Assembly (NCBI GenBank): GCA_016869915.1
Contig: VGDA01000271.1
Span: 1 to 5,525 of the forward strand
Length of the DNA: 5,525 nucleotides
Source of the DNA: Alphaproteobacteria bacterium
GTDB taxonomy: Bacteria; Pseudomonadota; Alphaproteobacteria; CACIAM-22H2
Reading direction: 5' to 3'
Numbering within the stretch: the first letter of the stretch is position 1; every line of letters begins with the position of its first letter. The notes under the pieces were generated by a model, which saw only the letters and a program-made list of their open reading frames with translations, was not told the origin of the DNA and ran no database searches. Positions 1-3,307 of this stretch are shown in pieces. Both the position numbers and the translations under genes were made by a program.

Positions 1-201
1 CGCATCCTCGAGATCAACCCGCGCCACGCACTGGTCCGCGCGCTCGCGCGCGCCGCGCACGGCGAGGGCGGCGGCGCGCGCGTCGCCGACGCCGCGCGCC
101 TGCTGGTCGACCAGGCGCGGCTCGCCGCCGGCGACCCGGTGCCGGACCTCGCCGCCTTCGCGCGCCGCCTCGAGGGCGCGATCGCACGCATGCTCGGCTG
201 A
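1..201 (+). CDS. htpG: Chaperone HtpG (bacterial Hsp90), C-terminal end only
   Basis: The window opens inside a gene; reading frame 1 gives 66 codons to a TGA at 199-201. HtpG is the cytosolic ATP-dependent Hsp90 chaperone, a homodimer held together by its C-terminal domain. The tail reads ILEINPRHALVRAL near the start, then ARLLVDQARLAAGDPVPD and FARRLEGAIARML. This is the familiar HtpG C-terminal pattern: I/VLE-x-NP-xH-xLV, then LLxDQAxLAxG, then a final F-xRR helix. Only part of the dimerisation domain is visible; the ATPase and middle domains lie upstream of the window. The gene converges on the acylase gene. No obvious U-tract terminator follows the stop on this strand; the first strong hairpin downstream lies within the repeat region about 85-145 bp past the stop. 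Confidence rests on the short but characteristic motif string. Confidence 0.85.
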   Translation, partial: RILEINPRHALVRALARAAHGEGGGARVADAARLLVDQARLAAGDPVPDLAAFARRLEGAIARMLG

Positions 202-285
202 CGGAGGCCGGGAGCGGGGCGCGGGCCCTGGCGGCGAGACGCCGATCGCGTCGGCTCGGCGCACGAGCAGGCGCATGCCCGCTCC

Positions 286-309
286 GTCGCGCGCCTCGCG
301 GCGCGCGCC
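286..309. repeat. Hairpin, decayed copy of the one at 707-730
   Basis: The arms GTCGCGCGCC and GGCGCGCGCC surround a TCGC loop. The T at 287 now faces a C at 308, so one pair of the perfect 10-bp stem seen in copy B is lost. No U-tract follows on either strand. Confidence 0.5.
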
Positions 310-310
310 A

Positions 311-346
311 CCTCCCCCAGCCGCGCTACCGCGCGGCCGGGGGAGG
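311..346. repeat. Long GC hairpin (copy A)
   Basis: CCTCCCCC pairs with GGGGGAGG and, after one A/C mismatch, GCCGCGC pairs with GCGCGGC around a TACC tetraloop: 15 pairs in 36 bases. It is unchanged from the hairpin at 732-767. There is no run of T on either side, so it is not a classical intrinsic terminator. CTCCCCC...GGGGGAG hairpins of this kind resemble dispersed extragenic palindromes, but membership of a genome-wide family cannot be seen here. Confidence 0.6.
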
Positions 347-370
347 GGCCGGTTGGTGCTCCCCTCCGGA

Positions 371-416
371 AAACTCCTTCAGAGCAGGGATTTCCATTGG
401 AACCTCTGCCCTAGAG
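371..416 (-). terminator. Decayed copy of the acylase terminator
   Basis: This corresponds to the terminator at 791-837. The arms 377-387 (CTTCAGAGCAG) and 406-416 (CTGCCCTAGAG) no longer pair fully: two pairs are lost (380/413 and 383/410) and one becomes a G-T wobble, whereas copy B has 11 perfect pairs. The T-tract on the minus strand (AAAA on plus, 370-373) is retained. It is probably weakened or non-functional. Confidence 0.45.
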
Positions 417-425
417 AGAATTCCG

Positions 426-553
426 TCAGCGTCCGGGGTCGATCGTGACGGTGCCCTCGACGTCGACGCGCTCGCGGCGCAGTTCGACGACGTGGTAGGC
501 GCCGCGGCACCAGTCCGCGAACTGGTCGCGGTAGTGCGGGCTACCCGGCACGC
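426..553 (-). pseudogene. Detached duplicate of the last 41 codons of the acylase gene
   Basis: Read on the minus strand, this piece encodes VPGSPHYRDQFADW through TIDPGR and a TGA, the same last 41 residues and stop as the full acylase gene (residues 735-775). There is a single difference (Val here, Ile in the full gene, in the RER-V/I-D segment). The sequence upstream of the fragment is unrelated to the acylase gene, and there is no start codon with a ribosome site giving a sensible product. It is a partial gene copy carried by the direct repeat, not an independent gene. The near identity suggests a recent duplication or ongoing gene conversion with the intact copy. Confidence 0.85.
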
Positions 554-613
554 TTGCGCGGATGGGAGGGGTGGCGCCGCGCGGCAGCGCGGCGACGGGG
601 AGGGCAAGCGTGC
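548..613. repeat. Inverted repeat bracketing the spacer between the two direct repeats
   Basis: GCACGCTTGC at 548-557 is the exact reverse complement of GCAAGCGTGC at 604-613, with 46 bases between. Inside lies a second perfect 8-bp stem, 575-582 with 587-594, with a GGCA loop. The outer arms fall at the inner ends of the two direct repeat copies (copy A ends at 553, copy B begins near 615), so this palindrome sits at the duplication joint. It could be a coincidental GC palindrome or a relic of the event that made the duplication. Confidence 0.55.
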
Positions 614-639
614 TGGAGGCCGGGCGCGGAGCGAGGGCT

Positions 640-657
640 CCGGCGGTGAAACGCCGG
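640..657. repeat. Small hairpin
   Basis: CCGGCG and CGCCGG form a perfect 6-bp stem around a 6-base loop (GTGAAA). It is one of four hairpins in a row downstream of the acylase gene. The matching place in copy A (around 228-245) has lost part of the stem. Confidence 0.4.
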
Positions 658-706
658 TCGCGTCGCGCAGCGGTCGCTCGCCGAGCAGGGAACACATGCC
701 CCCTCC

Positions 707-730
707 GTCGCGCGCCTGACGGCGCGCGAC
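707..730. repeat. Perfect 10-bp hairpin with TGAC loop
   Basis: GTCGCGCGCC (707-716) pairs perfectly with GGCGCGCGAC (721-730). It stands one base away from the next long hairpin (732-767). No T-run follows, so it is more likely an mRNA-stabilising or extragenic palindrome than an intrinsic terminator. Confidence 0.6.
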
Positions 731-731
731 A

Positions 732-767
732 CCTCCCCCAGCCGCGCTACCGCGCGGCCGGGGGAGG
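732..767. repeat. Long GC hairpin (copy B)
   Basis: Identical to 311-346: an 8-bp outer stem CCTCCCCC/GGGGGAGG, one mismatch, a 7-bp inner stem and a TACC loop. It is located about 80 bases beyond the acylase stop on the minus strand. It may serve as a back-up transcription stop or 3'-end protector, but lacks a T-tract. Confidence 0.6.
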
Positions 768-790
768 AGCCGGTTGGTGCTCCCCTCCGG

Positions 791-837
791 AAAACTCCTC
801 CAGGGCAGGGATTTCAATTGGAACCTCTGCCCTGGAG
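791..837 (-). terminator. Intrinsic terminator of the acylase gene
   Basis: Read on the minus strand, CTCCAGGGCAG pairs perfectly with CTGCCCTGGAG (11 bp; plus positions 827-837 and 798-808). Further inner pairing (including wobbles and one mismatch) closes on an AATT loop, and the stem is followed by GAG and then TTTT. The stem begins 9 bases after the acylase stop. Stem position, orientation and short T-run all fit a rho-independent terminator; the T-run is short, so efficiency is uncertain. Confidence 0.65.
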
Positions 838-846
838 AGAATTCCG

Positions 847-3174
847 TCAGCGTCCGGGGTCGATCGTGACGGTGCCCTCGACGTCGATGCGCTCGCGGCG
901 CAGTTCGACGACGTGGTAGGCGCCGCGGCACCAGTCCGCGAACTGGTCGCGGTAGTGCGGGCTACCCGGCACGCCCGAGTTGCCGATGTTCTGGACCGCG
1001 AGGAAGGAATCCGGCGTCGCGAAGTCGACGACGATGCGGTACTCCGCGCCCGACGACGCGGCATGCGGCGGCAGCTCGCCACCGGTGTTGCAGACGGTGT
1101 GCGAGCCGCCATCGACGGGCGCAGGGCCGATGTCGAAGGCCTCCGCCACGGCCTCGCCGGAGAGCGGGTGGCGCCAATGCGCCAGGTGGAGCCTGCCCCA
1201 GGCCCAGGCCGCGCGATCCGGCCCCAGCCTCTCGCGCAGCGCCGCCAGCGACTGGCGCGCGACCTCGACGGCCACCGCCTGCGCGCCCGCGCCGCGGAAA
1301 TACACGGTGCCCGGCTCCTCCAGCAGCACGGTGCACAGCCCGGTCTGCTGCATCGCGACGTCCATCAGCCGCGCGGGCACGTGCTCCGAGAGCACGCGTC
1401 GCTGCCAGTGGAACATGAAGGTCTCGAACAGCGTCGGCGCGTCGCTGGCGCAGGCCTGCTCGAAGTCCCAGCCGGCGAGCGCGTCGGCGAGCAGCCGCGC
1501 GTCCGGGTCCGCGCTGCCGGCGAGCAGCGCGACGATGCGCGGGCAGAGCCGCTCGGCGCGCACGCTCTTGACGTCGTTCTGCAGCGCGACCGTCGCCGGC
1601 TTCGCCGCCTTCGCCGCGCCGCCCAGCGCCTGGTCGAGGCGGATGCCGCGATGGCCCTGCGAATACGCGCCGTAGATCGGATGCGGGTAGTCGGCCGGCA
1701 CGATGCGCTGGTTCGCCGAGGCGACGTAGCCGCGCGGCGGGTCGAAGGCGTGCGGCATCCCCTCGAAGGGGATGTATCCGGTCCAGCGATCCGCGGGCTC
1801 CGCGGCGTCGCGATAGCCGTAGTGGATGCGCCCGCGCACCGGCATGCGCCCGGCCATCTGGTAGCCGACATGGCCGCGGTCGTCGGCATAGACGAAGTTG
1901 AACACCGCGACCGCCCAGTCGCGCAGCGCGGCGCGGAAGGACGGCCAGTCCCTGGCGCGCCCCACCGCGATGCTGGCGCGCAGGTCGTCGAGATGCTCGT
2001 GGCCGACCCAGCGCAGCGACAGCGGCGGGTCGCCCTTCTCGTCGAAGGAGGGCAGCAGGCCGTTGACGACGGGCCCGCGCGTGGTCGAGCGCACCGCCAG
2101 CGCATGGTCGGCGGCACCGCGCACCCGGATCGAGAGGTCTCGCCGCTCGAAGCGGCGCCATGCGTCGCCGTCGCGGTAGCGCCCGGGATCGGACGGGTCG
2201 ACATGCTCGCGATAGAGGTCGCGCGTCGAGGCCATGTTGTTGGTGATCGCCCAGGCGACCTTTCCGTTCGAGCCCCACCACATGCCCGGGAACCCGGGAT
2301 GCCCGGCGCCGGCGGCGTCGTCCTCCGGGCCGTGGAGCGCGTATTCGTACCAGCTCGACGGTACCCAGAAGGGCTGGTGCGGGTCGCCGGCGAGCAGCGG
2401 GTGGCCGCTCGCGGTGCGGTTCCCGGCGATCGCCCAGTTGTTGGAGCCGGTGTCGCCGTCGCTGCCCGCGGCGAGCGAGCCGCCATCGGGCAGGACGAGG
2501 TTCTCCGACGCCTCGGGCGTGAGGAAGGTCGTGCGCAGCGCGTCCGGCATCAGGCGCGCGCATTCCGCGGCGAGCAGCCGGTCGATGCGCCCGTTGAGCG
2601 ACCACCAGATGCCGCGCGCGATGGCGACGACGTCGGAGACCGTGAAGGGCTCGGGCTCGTAGCCGAGCATCGCGAACTCGACGGGCAGCGCTCGGCCCAT
2701 CGCGGCGATGCCGCGGTTGATGCCGGCGACGAAGGCGGCGAGCGTCTCGTGGGTACGGCCGTCGATCAGCGCCGGCTCGCGCGCGGCGACCAGGTCGATG
2801 CCCACCGTCAGGTGGGCGACGTCGGACTGCAGGAAGGACGGGCCGAGGATCTCCGCCTGGCGGCCGAGCGCGCGGCGGCGCAGGCGGTCCATCTGCCAGA
2901 GCCTGTCCTGCGCCATCGCAAGGCCGAGGCCGAAATAGACGTCCGGCGTGGTCGAGCCGTGGACGTGCGGCACGCCGCTGCGGTCGCGCAGGATCTCCAC
3001 CTTCGACGAGACGCTGCCGGCGACGCGCATGTCGCCGATGCGCGCGCGCCCGGCGAGGAAGGCGTCGCGCGCGGCGGCGAGCTCGCCCGGCGCGACACCG
3101 AGCGCGCGCGCGATGTCGGCGACGGGCCCCGCGCGGCGCAGCGCCTCGATGAGCGTGGTCTCGGCGATGGTCAT
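847..3174 (-). CDS. Penicillin-acylase-family amidohydrolase (Ntn hydrolase, S45-like)
   Basis: A complete 775-aa gene. Members of this family hydrolyse amide bonds of beta-lactams, acyl-homoserine lactones or related N-acyl compounds. They are made as one precursor that cleaves itself, so that an internal Ser becomes the N-terminal nucleophile of the beta chain. Visible motifs: an alpha-chain segment DRSGVPHVHG (about 64-73) and GLGLAMAQDRLWQMDRLRR (82-100); the cleavage site DTG|SNNWAIAG, giving Ser244 as the nucleophile; GDPHQPFW with His266 at beta position 23, the residue found in cephalosporin and AHL acylases rather than the Gln of E. coli penicillin G acylase; FNFVYADDRGHVGY with Asn426 as the likely oxyanion residue; and the C-terminal GNSGVPGSPHYRDQ. 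Length matches the family. The N-terminus (MTIAETTLIEALRRAG) has no signal peptide, so it is probably cytoplasmic, unlike periplasmic relatives. The ATG at 3174 is chosen for its strong ribosome site. The substrate cannot be read from sequence. Confidence 0.92.
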   Translation of the reverse strand: MTIAETTLIEALRRAGPVADIARALGVAPGELAAARDAFLAGRARIGDMRVAGSVSSKVEILRDRSGVPHVHGSTTPDVYFGLGLAMAQDRLWQMDRLRRRALGRQAEILGPSFLQSDVAHLTVGIDLVAAREPALIDGRTHETLAAFVAGINRGIAAMGRALPVEFAMLGYEPEPFTVSDVVAIARGIWWSLNGRIDRLLAAECARLMPDALRTTFLTPEASENLVLPDGGSLAAGSDGDTGSNNWAIAGNRTASGHPLLAGDPHQPFWVPSSWYEYALHGPEDDAAGAGHPGFPGMWWGSNGKVAWAITNNMASTRDLYREHVDPSDPGRYRDGDAWRRFERRDLSIRVRGAADHALAVRSTTRGPVVNGLLPSFDEKGDPPLSLRWVGHEHLDDLRASIAVGRARDWPSFRAALRDWAVAVFNFVYADDRGHVGYQMAGRMPVRGRIHYGYRDAAEPADRWTGYIPFEGMPHAFDPPRGYVASANQRIVPADYPHPIYGAYSQGHRGIRLDQALGGAAKAAKPATVALQNDVKSVRAERLCPRIVALLAGSADPDARLLADALAGWDFEQACASDAPTLFETFMFHWQRRVLSEHVPARLMDVAMQQTGLCTVLLEEPGTVYFRGAGAQAVAVEVARQSLAALRERLGPDRAAWAWGRLHLAHWRHPLSGEAVAEAFDIGPAPVDGGSHTVCNTGGELPPHAASSGAEYRIVVDFATPDSFLAVQNIGNSGVPGSPHYRDQFADWCRGAYHVVELRRERIDVEGTVTIDPGR

Positions 3175-3307
3175 GGCATCCGTCTCCCCCTGGCTCGAGA
3201 TGCCGCCGAGCCTAGCGCAGCCCCGCGACGGTTCCACGCCCGCCGACCCGCGCGCCGCGCGCATGGCGGCCATTCCCCGGCGGCGACGTGCTCTGCTATC
3301 GAGGGGC
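3175..3307. promoter_or_regulatory. Divergent intergenic region with the promoters of both flanking genes
   Basis: This 133-bp gap between divergent start codons must hold both promoters unless transcripts enter from elsewhere. Weak candidates: for the acylase (minus strand), TAGGCT (plus 3209-3214) as a -10 with TGGAAC/GGAACC (plus 3230-3236) 15-16 bases upstream; for the channel, TGCTAT at 3294-3299 as a -10, which would give a very short leader before the ATG at 3308. Neither has a good -35 consensus, and no operator-like palindrome stands out. Confidence 0.3.
3184..3191 (-). promoter_or_regulatory. Shine-Dalgarno of the acylase gene
   Basis: On the minus strand AGGGGGAG lies nine bases before the ATG at 3174, near-consensus and well spaced. 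It decides the start codon, because the same frame is open for more than 900 bases further upstream (to about 4113) through GC-rich sequence that belongs to the divergent channel gene. Confidence 0.75.

Larger units (their letters stand above)
203..553. repeat. Direct repeat copy A (acylase tail plus downstream hairpins)
   Basis: This copy matches 615-974. Compared by eye, the segment 426-553 differs from 847-974 at one base. The segment 301-425 differs from 722-846 at about six bases. The outer segment 203-300 is clearly more diverged (about eight mismatches in the first 51 bases) and shows a net 9-base length difference, so the offset changes from 412 to 421. The copy ends sharply at 553: copy B continues into the acylase gene (CCCGAG...), whereas here the sequence switches to unrelated bases. 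Both copies have the same orientation. Copy A starts two bases after the htpG stop codon. Confidence 0.9.
202..846. other. Convergent intergenic region rich in repeats and hairpins
   Basis: This 645-bp stretch separates the convergent htpG and acylase stops. It consists almost entirely of one direct repeat (203-553) that includes a relic of the acylase 3' end, a 61-bp non-duplicated spacer (554-614), and the upstream part of the second repeat copy (615-846). Several perfect or near-perfect hairpins lie in it, listed separately. No convincing protein-coding gene is present; the open frames here (for example minus-strand ones around 426-931) lack a plausible start and are explained by the GC-rich composition and the duplicated acylase tail. 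Confidence 0.8.
615..974. repeat. Direct repeat copy B (includes the true 3' end of the acylase gene)
   Basis: Partner of 203-553 in the same orientation. Positions 847-974 are the authentic last 42 codons (including the stop) of the intact acylase gene; 615-846 is its downstream region. All hairpins in this copy are intact, whereas two of the matching hairpins in copy A have lost pairs. Copy B is therefore probably the parental one. Confidence 0.9.

Noticed and set aside
203..974. CRISPR array or transposon ends as an explanation for the direct repeats
   Set aside because: There are only two long copies, one of them part of a coding gene. There is no short regular repeat-spacer pattern, no transposase, and no target-site duplication that I can see.
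980..2938. Several plus- and minus-strand open frames inside the acylase gene
   Set aside because: All overlap a full-length gene with clear catalytic motifs, have Arg/Ser/Ala-rich nonsense composition and no ribosome sites.
3209..3236. A general-stress (EcfG-type) promoter starting GGAACC before the acylase gene
   Set aside because: The -35-like GGAAC is present, but no CGTT-like -10 element lies at the expected spacing.
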